Notes under the pieces: generated by a model
Database searches by the model: none
Seen by the model: only the letters and a program-made list of their open reading frames with translations
Told to the model about the DNA's origin: nothing
Position numbers and translations under genes: made by a program
Assembly: GCA_963680875.1 (NCBI GenBank)
Contig: OY804575.1
Location: 29,788,494-29,852,493, forward strand
DNA: 64,000 bases
Direction: 5' to 3'
Origin: Bathymodiolus brooksi
Lineage: Eukaryota > Mollusca > Bivalvia > Mytilida > Modiolidae
Shown: positions 53,083 to 62,400 of the stretch, one piece after another
Numbering within the stretch: the first letter of the stretch is position 1
How the letters are laid out: every line of letters starts with the position of its first letter

Positions 53083-53796
53083 GTCAAACCAATAATTCAC
53101 CAATCAGAGCTTCTAGAACATATTATATACAAAAGTAGTCCCTTTTAAAGAAAATAGTTCCTTTTGCTTTGTTGTATTGTGACAAATACTGAATGGAATG
53201 GAATAATTAAAATTGATAATTGAAGTTAAATATATAAAGATTATTTTGAGCCCAAATTTGATGCATTTAGTTGTATTTTAATACCTCTATGGAGGATTTG
53301 ATGCATGACCTATAAATATTGAATTTCCCGGGGATGACCGAGCTATTTTTAGAGTAGGTGTTTTCCATAGCCTGGCATTTCACTGCAAGACTTTAAACAT
53401 CTCCTGATATTTTCACAGAACGTAGAGGAATCATGTACGTTTCAGAAAATATATGGTCTTAGAAAGGTTAAACTTAAGATAAAATAGCCAGGCAGGCTCG
53501 AAAAAACACAAATTTAGAAGAAAATGTTAAAGAAATTAATTATAGGTTTCACCTTAGAGATACACGTCGTGTTACTCTTGTTACAAACCCGGTGATACTG
53601 ATAGGTACTGGATGAGGAAAAGACATGTGATTATGACTAACGGCACATTTTCAAGGTCGTTAGTGACACAGATATTCCGTAATGGTTAATCACAGGCACT
53701 TGTGTAGAGTCAAAATTATACTCGCTATGTATCGTCACGGTATGTGTTTTCGTATCATCCATTTTATTTTGATTTCCACAGTGCACGCATTATTTT
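53083..53796. other. Non-coding AT-rich interval before the RPP30 region
   Basis: I see no open frame, RNA gene or repeat here. It probably lies within the first intron of the minus-strand B-box gene and upstream of the plus-strand RPP30 gene. Confidence 0.4.
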
Positions 53797-53811
53797 TGAC
53801 GTGTCTTCCGG
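53797..53811 (+). promoter_or_regulatory. CRE-like and ETS-like sites, candidate RPP30 promoter
   Basis: TGACGTG (53,797-53,803) is followed directly by CTTCCGG (53,805-53,811), the reverse complement of the ETS core CCGGAAG. The pair lies about 50 bp before the candidate first ATG at 53,861. ETS plus CRE sites without a TATA box are common in animal housekeeping promoters. The motifs are short and the call rests on their position. Confidence 0.35.
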
Positions 53812-53860
53812 TTTCTATTCATAGAACGTAAACAGGACTACAACGTGACATCTGTAAAAA

Positions 53861-53884
53861 ATGTTAAAGTTTGCTTTTAAAGAC
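53861..53884 (+). CDS. RPP30: Candidate first coding exon of RPP30
   Basis: ATG is followed by seven codons giving MLKFAFKD, then a perfect 5' splice donor GTAAGT at 53,885 in phase 0. The short hydrophobic start resembles the N-terminus of RNase P p30 proteins, where a Phe-rich segment precedes Asp-Leu-Asn or Asp-Leu-Asp. Support is the donor, the phase, the upstream ETS/CRE sites and the strand shared with the later exons. Against it, I could not find the following exon, which should encode about 35-40 residues including the conserved Leu-Gly-Tyr and Val-Ala-Ile segment. It may instead belong to an unrelated transcript. Confidence 0.3.
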
Positions 53885-55972
53885 GTAAGTACCAAAAACA
53901 GTGAACCTACCTACTGAACCATACTTTTTGTAATGCAAAAAATTTACTTCATTTATAAAGTAGCTGGAAAAAAATCCAGAAGGGCTATATAAAATTGAAC
54001 TATGTCGTCTGCCTCTCAGACCCCGACTCTTCCTGTCATGTAAGTGTCATGGGGTCACTGATCGTACATGTAAACAAAAGAGCTGACTGAAATGTGCCTG
54101 TTTCCTATATAAAATGCATGTCACTTTGCAGTGCATTGTGGTTTCAGCACTAAAAAAAACATCAAAAGTAAACACAATTTTGAAAGTGTTCATTTTCAAA
54201 CATTCTGTTATTTTATTTAGATGTAGTATGATTTGGTAGATGGCCGCAACCATGAAATTTTAAAACCAGCCATGTCCGGATTTTATATTCGTTTCCATCC
54301 CGTATATCGGCCCTGTTTTTACTTCATACGAAAACAGATGACGCCATTTTACTGACAGCAAAAGTTGCCAGATAATCGAGAGTACATTAAAATACAAGAA
54401 TGGCTTTAAAAACAATCTTATGTACAAAGAAATATTTAACTAGCCATTCTTTGAAAATTCCAATCGTCATATGAATGAAGGGTTAACACTGTTAATCGCT
54501 ATATCGGAAAATCGATATTAGCACGAAAACCGATAACACGATGCTACTACATCATACATGTGTACGTAAACTAAAGTCCTATATACTTTCTTTTTAACGA
54601 TATATATCGTAATTTGCACAAATAAAGAATTATCTCAACGACATTTAGTTAATTTTACTTCTTCTTCAAATAACAACAATCGAGTGACACAAAACACACT
54701 TAAAAGAAAACACTAGACCGTTTTACGAACCTGCTTGTGACTTGCTTTCCACTTTCACTTTGTGGTCACAACATGTGATATCCGGAAATATGAATTCTTT
54801 GTTGTGTTCAAAATCGACTTAGACATGAATCAAGTAGTATAGTTTGCACACACTAACACTGAACATAAATTATTTTGTTACACCAGAGACTTGGTTTTGA
54901 TGTTGAATCAGTGTTAACTCTTCACTGTTTTACGCGATCAACTATCATAGTTATAGAAAAAGCTGTTTATCACGTAGAAAGAAAAACACTTTCAATGTAG
55001 GTGTAAAAAGTAAGGAAGAGGAGGGGGCATATATTTTTTGAATGAAACAAGTGCCTGTGGATACTAGGGTCGACACATGCAATTTGATGTTAACGGGTGG
55101 TCCGTGTCACGAGCGCTTGTGAAATAAATGGTTATTATCAGTTCTATAGTTTTCTGTAGTAGCTTATAAAATGGAAGAAAAATGTTAAAACTCAAGGGGG
55201 AAATGATTTGGTACTATTTTTATGAACCCCATGATACTAGAAGAGGGGTTAAAAAAATGTCACAGATGTGATGATATTCCGTCAAAAAGGGCACCCTTTA
55301 TGGTTTTTTTTTCAAACCCACATATAATCTACTCTGACGACTCTGAGTCTGATTGATTCACGACTGAGCGAATGTTTCAGTTAATTTCATCACGTTAGTG
55401 CTTGATTTCCCTCAAGGTACATGTATATGTACCACCACAGAAAATAATACAAACTAACAATTTCAGGGTTAGTAAACTTCATTCACAAAGGCAGCAGCTA
55501 TTTGCTACTACCTTATATAGTAACATTTGCTTTTAAAATTACATGTATAAAGATATAAATTGCCTTTGTGCAAATATTGCACAGAGTATACTTATTAGAA
55601 TATTATTATGCAGGTTTCCGTTTTGAAATCATTCAAAGTTATATGTCAAATTATATGATTTATAAAATAACTGTCGACAAATAAATTTCGTCTTCAACAA
55701 ATGACATTAACTTTGTTTTGCCAATAATAACAAATAGGATAAATATATAAATTTACCACAGTTGCTTAAATATTTGTGTGACCAATTCCTCCCTCATTTC
55801 TATAACATGTTTATATATGGCTGAACTTATTCTTGTTCTGAATATAGCTGAAATACTGCTTACTATGCGCTAAGCAACAAATAGGTTTCAAAAGAATCTG
55901 AAGAATAGACAACGAAACAAGAATTGTTATTTTATTACGGTAATTAAATTTTGATCTTGTGTTTCATTATAG
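53885..55972. other. Presumed RPP30 intron(s) overlapping the B-box gene 5' region
   Basis: About 2.1 kb of AT-rich DNA with no exon I can support. At 54,020-54,039 a 20-base stretch is flanked by a pyrimidine-rich CTCTCAG and by GTAAGT, but its translation does not fit RPP30. The 68-codon minus-strand frame at 54,047-54,253 has no recognisable content. The missing N-terminal RPP30 exon(s) should lie here if the gene is complete. Confidence 0.35.
54731..54776 (-). other. Possible 5' UTR exon end and upstream site of the B-box gene
   Basis: On the minus strand CACAAGCAG is followed by GTTCGT, a usable but non-ideal donor with its GT at 54,730-54,729. Just upstream on the same strand is TTTCCGGA (54,787-54,781 region), an ETS-like site. 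Joining this donor to the acceptor at 52,682 would give a 2-kb first intron. The evidence is only motif-level, and other donors are possible. Confidence 0.2.
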
Positions 55973-56032
55973 CAACCGATAGCAGCACCTGAAGATATAA
56001 AGTTGGATACAGAAACATTAAAAAGTTTAAAA
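55973..56032 (+). CDS. RPP30: RPP30 internal exon (RNase P/MRP subunit p30)
   Basis: Acceptor TTTCATTATAG precedes 60 bases (20 codons) encoding QPIAAPEDIKLDTETLKSLK, followed by donor GTAGGT. Only this frame is open across the exon. It corresponds to the region between the conserved N-terminal strand/helix and the Leu-Thr-Arg segment of RPP30. RPP30 is a protein subunit of nuclear RNase P and RNase MRP, has a TIM-barrel-like fold and takes part in tRNA 5'-end maturation and rRNA processing. The exon on its own is not diagnostic; the call follows from the two exons downstream. Its phase-0 end does not match the next exon (see 57,660). Confidence 0.7.
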
Positions 56033-56502
56033 GTAGGTTTCTAATGCCTAATCAGTGACATGTTGACAATATAATTAGCTATCTACATTTATACTTGTGA
56101 GGGTAGAGATTGTATGTCCTTGATACGATGTCAAAGCAGGTAAAATGGTGATAAAGAGATATAAAATCTCACTGTCTACAGATAGAAGAGTACATATTGA
56201 TTTTATTAATGGTTTGATAAATCAGGAATTTTTCCTACATCAGTTATGAAGAAGTAGAATTGTTTGCTTCAGATTGGAATAAGTTTAAACAAAACAAAAT
56301 AAATGTACATGATGATTCTTAATTGTCCTATGAATAAATTAAACAGATTAAAAATTCCCTTATCATGTGCAAGTTCAATCATTAGTTATAACAACAACTC
56401 GGGGCTAAGAGCCTTGTAATGATATTATTAATTTAAGGACAGCAGACAATTTTCTCCAGCCAGGGATAAATGCCATCTCTCCATGGATACAGTGAAACAT
56501 AT
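56033..56502. other. RPP30 intron, left part
   Basis: AT-rich intron DNA with no other signal, leading into the 62-bp tandem array. The stretch just before the array (56,450-56,502) reads CAGCCAGGGATAAATGCC and then CATATCTAATACGAC, which enters the repeat. Confidence 0.5.
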
Positions 56503-57056
56503 CTAATACGACACCCCAAGGGACCAGGAAAATGTGTCAGATTGTACAGGATGTCAGAACCTGTCTAAAACGACACACCAAGGGACCAGGGAAATGTGTC
56601 AGATTGTACAGGATGTCAGAACCTGTCTAATATGACACACCAAGGAACCAGAGAAATTTGTCAGATTGTACAGGATGTCAGAACCTGTCTAATACGACAC
56701 ACCAAGGGACCAGGGAAATGTGTCAGATTGTAGAGGATGTCAGAACCTGTCTAATACGACACACCAAGGGACCAGGGAAATTTGTCAGATTGTACAGGAT
56801 GTCAGAACCTGTCTAATACGACACACCAAGGGACCAGGGAAATGTGTCAGATTGTAGAAGATGTCAGAACCTGTCTAATACGACACACCAAGGGACCAGG
56901 GAAATGTGTTAGATTGTACAGGATGTCAGAACCTGTCTAATACGACACACCAAGGGACCAGGGAAATGTGTCAGATTGTACAGGATGTCAGAACATGTCT
57001 AATACGGCACATCAAGGGACCAGGGAAATGTGTCAGATTATACAGGATGTCGGAAT
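56503..57056 (+). repeat. 62-bp minisatellite, about 9 copies, in an RPP30 intron
   Basis: The unit includes GACACACCAAGGGACCAGGG, AAATGTGTCAGATTGTACAG and GATGTCAGAACCTGTCTAAT; GGACCAGG recurs every 62 bp from about 56,521 to 57,017. Variants are CTAAAACGAC/CTAATACGAC, TGTACAGG/TGTAGAGG and ATGTGTC/ATTTGTC. The first (ACACCCCAAG) and last (ATACAGGATGTCGGAATA) units are the most divergent. Each unit keeps one CpG, unlike the 71-bp and 61-bp satellites. The plus-strand frame at 56,906-57,100 is a repeat artefact. Confidence 0.95.
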
Positions 57057-57255
57057 ACTCGCGTTTTATTTTAGTTAACAGAAATACTTTGGGATCATAA
57101 ATTTTTGTCTGAAAACACAAGTTCTACTGTATATACTTTTGCATCAGAAAGGACTTTTAATTATTATAAAAGTATAATACTTTGAAGAGTTACATTAGAC
57201 ATTGCAGGAGTTTATTTTGAAATTATGTATCAATATGTAAAGTGAAAAATTATGA
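57057..57255. other. RPP30 intron between array and dispersed repeat
   Basis: AT-rich; nothing further is seen. Confidence 0.5.
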
Positions 57256-57372
57256 AGATACTAAAGGGGCAATCACATACCATAAATAGAACAGACAATA
57301 CAATGGCTAAAAGACAAACAATGGTCCACTAAACATCACACAAAAAACTAAAGATTGTGAAACATGAACCCA
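57256..57372 (+). mobile_element. Decayed mussel-type dispersed repeat, copy 2
   Basis: The phrases GATACTAAAGGGGCAATC, GACAATACAATGGCTAAAAG, ACAAACAATGGTCCACTAAA, AAAAAACTAAAGATTG and GAACCC appear in the same order as at 52,926-53,082. This copy is closer to the Mytilus repeat as I remember it (GAGATACCAAAGGGACAGTC, CCATGGCTAAAAATG, GAAAACTAAAG, CACGAACCCCACC). It lies inside an RPP30 intron. Confidence 0.55.
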
Positions 57373-57659
57373 ATAATATGCTTCTGAAGTATAACCAGCT
57401 TTTGCTTCACTAGTGTCACCCATTGTTTAATTCATGCTAAAAATCTGGTGGTAAGCCATGATTGAGAAAAGGATGGAATTTATTGAGGCAAGTTTCATAT
57501 TACACATTGTATTCCAGTGTATAATGAATGGCACAAGAATTTACTTATATATAAATTATATACTCAACTTTAGATTTTTTTTAACTTTTAGATCTTATTT
57601 TTGTTTCAATAAGTGAAAGTAAGCACAAATAATTCTTAATTAACTTTCTCATATTTTAG
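57373..57659. other. RPP30 intron, right part, with 3' splice signals
   Basis: AT-rich. The end carries TAATTAACTTTCTCATATTTTAG, in which TTAAC is a plausible branch site and the pyrimidine tract leads into the acceptor AG at 57,658-57,659. Confidence 0.5.
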
Positions 57660-57732
57660 TGGAAGAAAAGGTCTTCGACAGCTAACAAGATTTAGTACAG
57701 TAATAGAAAATGCTGGACAGTTACATAAATTG
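57660..57732 (+). CDS. RPP30: RPP30 internal exon with conserved LTR segment
   Basis: 73 bases lie between acceptor ATATTTTAG and donor GTAGGC. After the first base, 24 codons read GRKGLRQLTRFSTVIENAGQ followed by LHKL. The Leu-Thr-Arg then hydrophobic-strand pattern aligns with the human RPP30 stretch containing IKILTRLTII. The leading single base needs an upstream exon ending in phase 2, but the exon at 55,973-56,032 ends in phase 0 at its only good donor. An AG at 57,678-57,679 (CGACAG, directly before CTA) would give phase 0 but loses the basic segment. A one-base assembly error, polymorphism, unusual splice or true lesion could each explain this. Confidence 0.75.
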
Positions 57733-58429
57733 GTAGGCTTTTAATTACCAGAATATGATTAGTATTGCATGTTTTCATCTTGTTTATGCCTTGCCTGCAA
57801 TAAAAGTCGCTGAAGGCGTGACATATTGCTATTTCAGGGACGACAGCGGTGACAGCATTAACAATGTCAGGTTTTTTATCATTAGGTCAGTTTCACCATT
57901 ACCATGCATGCTAGGTTCAACATATTTGGTGCACACATTGATGATGGAGGTTACATGTGTATTTTATATATCTATGTCACATTAGCATAATTTCAGCTTC
58001 ATGGTACTTTGATTTAAAGTTTATTTTCTGTAAAAAAAAAATGTGCACAAACAATTTTTGTTTTTTCCAAACCCGAGTTGTACAAAGAATGCAGTTTTGA
58101 AAGGAATAGTGAAAATAGTTTTGATGTGAATGTAGTGCATACTCTAGGGTTTCTGTAAAAATGGTAGTTCATTTATTGAATACAAGTGATTTATAATGAT
58201 GATGACCATGGCTTCGTCTCCGCTGTGGAATAGAGTTGAAAATATCCATCACATTCACTGAGCTAAAGGCTTGATAGAATACATATACCATCAATTTTAT
58301 CGTCTCAACCATAGAGTGATGCAGTTCCCAGCTTTCATATCGAGTAGTCTTCCTTTAGTCTACAGAGAGGTGTTGCTATAACTAGACTTCCAGTAGTCAA
58401 ACAAATCTCAACACACAATATACAGTCAA
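57733..58429. other. RPP30 intron, first part
   Basis: Intron sequence with a T/A-rich run near 58,030-58,065. The 76-codon plus-strand frame at 57,755-57,985 shows no domain and begins inside the intron; I do not consider it a gene. Confidence 0.5.
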
Positions 58430-58625
58430 ATCTGCCTTAAAGGGCACCTGTACATAACAAATCAGTTCACTGTCTATAAAGGGCAGTTTCATTTGCTCCA
58501 TTTAGTGAAATCATACCGGTATATAATTTGAACCAGTATATAAAGGGCAACTGCTCATAAATGACACAGTTTTCAGGTTTCTGTCAGTCTCCTTTATATA
58601 TTGGTTTGCCTGTATATAAAAAACA
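58430..58625 (+). repeat. Degenerate repeats with an AAAGGGCA core
   Basis: CTTAAAGGGCACCTGTACAT, CTATAAAGGGCAGTTTC and ATATAAAGGGCAACTGCTCA occur within about 120 bp, each near a TGT or AGT lead and followed by ATAA or similar. Further TATATA-type phrases continue to 58,620. It looks like an old, eroded tandem repeat; spacing is irregular and copy boundaries cannot be fixed. Confidence 0.4.
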
Positions 58626-58725
58626 TGTTGATCTGTGTGTGGCCCATTCTGTCTATGACATTTCAATGCTTAGGTCATGATATCAAAGAAGCATATCTGT
58701 TGTGCAAAATAATATTGTTTTCAAG

Positions 58726-58844
58726 TGTATTTTTATTGCACTTTTAATTTAAATTATTTGGCATTATTGTACACTTATTATAGGTGTATTTTTTATTGCA
58801 CTTTTAATTTAAATTTGTTGGCGTTATTGTACACTTATTATAGG
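58726..58844 (+). repeat. 59/60-bp direct tandem duplication
   Basis: 58,726-58,784 and 58,785-58,844 are two adjacent copies beginning TGTATTTTTATTGCAC and ending GTACACTTATTATAGG. They differ by one T in the T-run, by ATTATTTGGCATT versus ATTTGTTGGCGTT, and little else. It sits about 60 bp before the next RPP30 exon and does not touch the acceptor. Confidence 0.95.
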
Positions 58845-58907
58845 TTATATATACATATTTTTTACACACCCACACAACTTTAAAGTTTCTATATTTAAAT
58901 GTTTCAG

Positions 58908-58973
58908 CAAACACCAGAGGTTCAGGCTTTTGACATTATAGCAGTCAAACCTATGACTGAGAAACTTTTTCAT
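58908..58973 (+). CDS. RPP30: RPP30 internal exon with conserved TEKLFH segment
   Basis: Acceptor AAATGTTTCAG is followed by 66 bases (22 codons) reading QTPEVQAFDIIAVKPMTEKL then FH, and by an ideal donor GTAAGT. It joins the previous exon (ending TTG) in phase 0. It aligns with the human RPP30 segment with YDVVAVFPKTEKLFH, in which Asp, Val/Ile, Ala, Val, Pro and TEKLFH are shared; this is the clearest family signature in the window. The remaining C-terminal two thirds (normally about 180 residues, including the RPPxNVAI and SPAIRD-like segments) are not present before the right edge. Confidence 0.88.
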
Positions 58974-59441
58974 GTAAGTACTGGTATATAAGTGTACAAG
59001 TCATTTTAATTGTTCAGGTAATTTCCAGGTAAATTTTATATCAGGATGAGGTATAGCGATTTTAAATTCTAAGACTGGCCTGATATTATCTATTGTTCTC
59101 AAACAGTTACAGGAAATTAAAGTTCTACAGAATAATAATGTTCAGCTTTAAAAAGGTTGAATATTGAATATACATGTATCATGATATAAGAATATAGAAA
59201 ACTTTTAAGATTAGCCTCATCTTTCATCAAATTCAAATTTGAGTTATTTGTATCTATGTTAAAGCTCAATAATGATCTTGTCAAGTTTTAAACATGGCAC
59301 CTTATTTTTGAATAGCAAAAGAAATAGGGCAATGAAGCCAACATTTTGATGTTAATAAACAAATGACCTCTGAGGGGGAAGTCAAGTCTTTGGTAAGTCC
59401 TGCCCTTACTACATGTCACAATTTGATAAACATAGAACATG
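58974..59441. other. RPP30 intron, left flank of the 61-bp array
   Basis: Intron DNA with no exon that continues RPP30. A GTAAGT occurs at 59,392 after CAAGTCTTTG, but the preceding frame does not match the expected sequence after TEKLFH and contains stops. The 79-codon minus-strand frame at 59,288-59,527 is partly repeat-derived and not credible. Confidence 0.5.
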
Positions 59442-62400
59442 TTATACAATATACAACTAGGAAGAACTGTTTTAGATACATAAAACTTATGTCTCCCCTT
59501 AGTTATACAATATACAACTAGGAACAACTGTTTTAGATACCTAAAACTTATGTCTCCCCTTAGTTATACAATATACAACTAGGAAGAACTGTTTTAGATA
59601 CCTAAAACTTATGTCTCCCCTTAGTTATACAATATACAACTAGGAAGAACTGTTTTAGATACCTAAAACTTATGTCTCCCCTTAGTTATACAATATACAA
59701 CTAGGAAGAACTGTTTTAGATACCTAAAACATATGTCTCCCCTTAGTTATACAATATACAACTAGGAAGAACTGTTTTAGATACCTAAAACTTATGTCTC
59801 CCATTAGTTATACAATATACACCTAGGAAGAACTGTTTTAGATACCTAAAACTTATGTCTCCCCTTAGTTATACAATATACACCTAGGAAGAACTGTTTT
59901 AGATACCTAAAACTTATGTCTCCCCTTAGTTATACAATATACAACTAGGAACAACTGTTTTAGATACCTAAAACTTATGTCTCCCCTTAGTTATACAATA
60001 TACACCTAGGAAGAACTGTTTTAGATACCTAAAACTTATGTCTCCCCTTAGTTATACAATATACAACTAGGAAGAACTGATTTAGATACCTAAAACTTAT
60101 GTCTCCCCTTAGTTATACAATATACAACTAGGAAGAACTGTTTTAGATACCTAAAACATATGTCTCCCCTTAGTAATACAATATACAACTAGGAAGAACT
60201 GTTTTAGATACATAAACTTATGTCTCCCCTTAGTTATACAATATACAACTAGGAAGAACTGTTTTAGATACTTAAAACATATGTCTCCCCTTAGTTATAC
60301 AATATACAACTAGGAAGAACTGATTTAGATACCTAAAACTTATGTCTCCCCTTAGTTATACAATATACAACTAGGAAGAACTGTTTTAGATACCTAAAAC
60401 TTATGTCTCCCCTTAGTTATACAATATACAACTAGGAAGAACTGTTTTAGATACCTAAAACTTATGTCTCCCCTTAGTTATACAATATACAACTAGGAAG
60501 AACTGTTTTAGATACCTAAAACATATGTCTCCCCTTAGTTATACAATATACAACTAGGAAGAACTGTTTTAGATACTTAAAACATATGTCTCCCCTTAGT
60601 TATACAATATACAATTAGGAAGAACGGTTTTAGATACATAAACTTATGTCTCCCCTTAGTTATACAATATACAACTAGGAAGAACTGTTTTAGATACCTA
60701 AAACTTATGTCTCCCCTTAGTTATACAATATACAACTAGGAAGAACTGTTTTAGATACCTAAAACGTATGTCTCCCCTTAGTTATACAATATACAACTAG
60801 GAAGAACTGATTTAGATACCTAAAACTTATGTCTCCTCTTAGTTATACAATATACAACTAGGAAGAACTGTTTTAGATACCTAACTCTTATGTCTCCCTT
60901 TAGTTATACAATATACAACTAGGAAGAACTGTTTTAGATACCTAAAACTTATGTCTCCCCTTAGTTATACAATATACAACTAGGAAGAACTGTTTTAGAT
61001 ACATAAAACTTATGTCTCCCCTTAGTTATACAATATACAACTAGGAAGAACAGTTTTAGATACCTAAAACTTATGTCTCCCCTTAGTTATACAATATACA
61101 ACTAGGAAGAACTGTTTTAGATACCTAAAACTTATGTCTCCCCTTAGTTATACAATATACAACTAGGAAGAACTGTTTTAGATACCTAAAACTTATGTCT
61201 CCCCTTAGTTATACAATATACAACTAGGAAGAACTGTTTTAGATACCTAAAACTTATGTCTCCCCTTAGTTATACAATATATAACTAGGAAGAACTGTTT
61301 TAGATACCTAAAATTTATGTCTCCCCTTAGTTATACAATATACAACTAGGAACAACTGTTTTAGATACCTAAAACTTATGTCTCCCCTTAGTTATACAAT
61401 ATACAACTAGGAAGAACTGTTTTAGATACATAAACTTATGTCTCCCCTTAGTTATACAATATACAACTAGGAAGAACTGTTTTAGATACCTAAAACATAT
61501 GTCTCCCCTTAGTTATACAATATACAACTAGGAAGAACTGTTTTAGATACCTAAAACTTATGTCTCCCCTTAGTTATACAATATACAACTAGGAAGAACT
61601 GTTTTAGATACCTAAAACTTATGTCTCCCCTTAGTTATACAATATACAACTAGGAAGAACTGTTTTAGATACCTAAAACTTATGTCTCCCCTTAGTTATA
61701 CAATATATAACTAGGAAGAACTGTTTTAGATACCTAAAACATATGTCTCCCCTTAGTTATACAATATACAACTAGGAAGAACTGTTTTAGATACCTAAAA
61801 CATATGTCTCCCCTTAGTTATACAATATACAACTAGGAAGAACTGTTTTAGATACCTAAAACTTATGTCTCCCCTTAGTTATACAATATACAACTAGGAA
61901 GAACTGTTTTAGATACCTAAAACTTATGTCTCCCCTTAGTTATACAATATACAACTAAGAACAACTGTTTTAGATACCTAAAACTTATGTCTCCCCTTAG
62001 TTATACAATATACAACTAAGAAGAACTGTTTTAGATACCTAAAACTTATGTCTCCCCTTAGTTATACAATATACAACTAGGAAGAACTGTTTTAGATACC
62101 TAACTCTTATGTCTCCCTTTAGTTATACAATATACAACTAGGAAGAACTGTTTTAGATACCTAAAACTTATGTCTCCCCTTAGTTATACAATATACAACT
62201 AGGAAGAACTGTTTTAGATACCTAACTCTTATGTCTCCCTTTAGTTATACAATATACAACTAGGAAGAACTGTTTTAGATACCTAAAAATTATGTCTCCC
62301 CTTAGTTATACAATATACAACTAGGAAGAACTGTTTTAGATACCTAAAACTTATGTCTCCCCTTAGTTATACAATATACAACTAGGAAGAACTGTTTTAG

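Noticed and set aside
54020..54039. 20-base micro-exon flanked by CTCTCAG and GTAAGT
   Set aside because: The encoded residues do not fit RPP30 and nothing links it to another exon; it is likely coincidental.
54047..54253. 68-codon minus-strand frame
   Set aside because: No domain, no splice context and AT-rich intron DNA.
56503..57056. Phage T7-type promoter because of TAATACGAC in each unit
   Set aside because: Only the first nine bases match; the remaining core (TCACTATAG) is absent. It is a chance match in a minisatellite.
57755..57985. 76-codon plus-strand frame in an RPP30 intron
   Set aside because: It lies within the intron directly after an RPP30 donor, with no domain or splice support.
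59288..59527. 79-codon minus-strand frame
   Set aside because: Its start is in the 61-bp repeat and the rest is intronic; no recognisable content.
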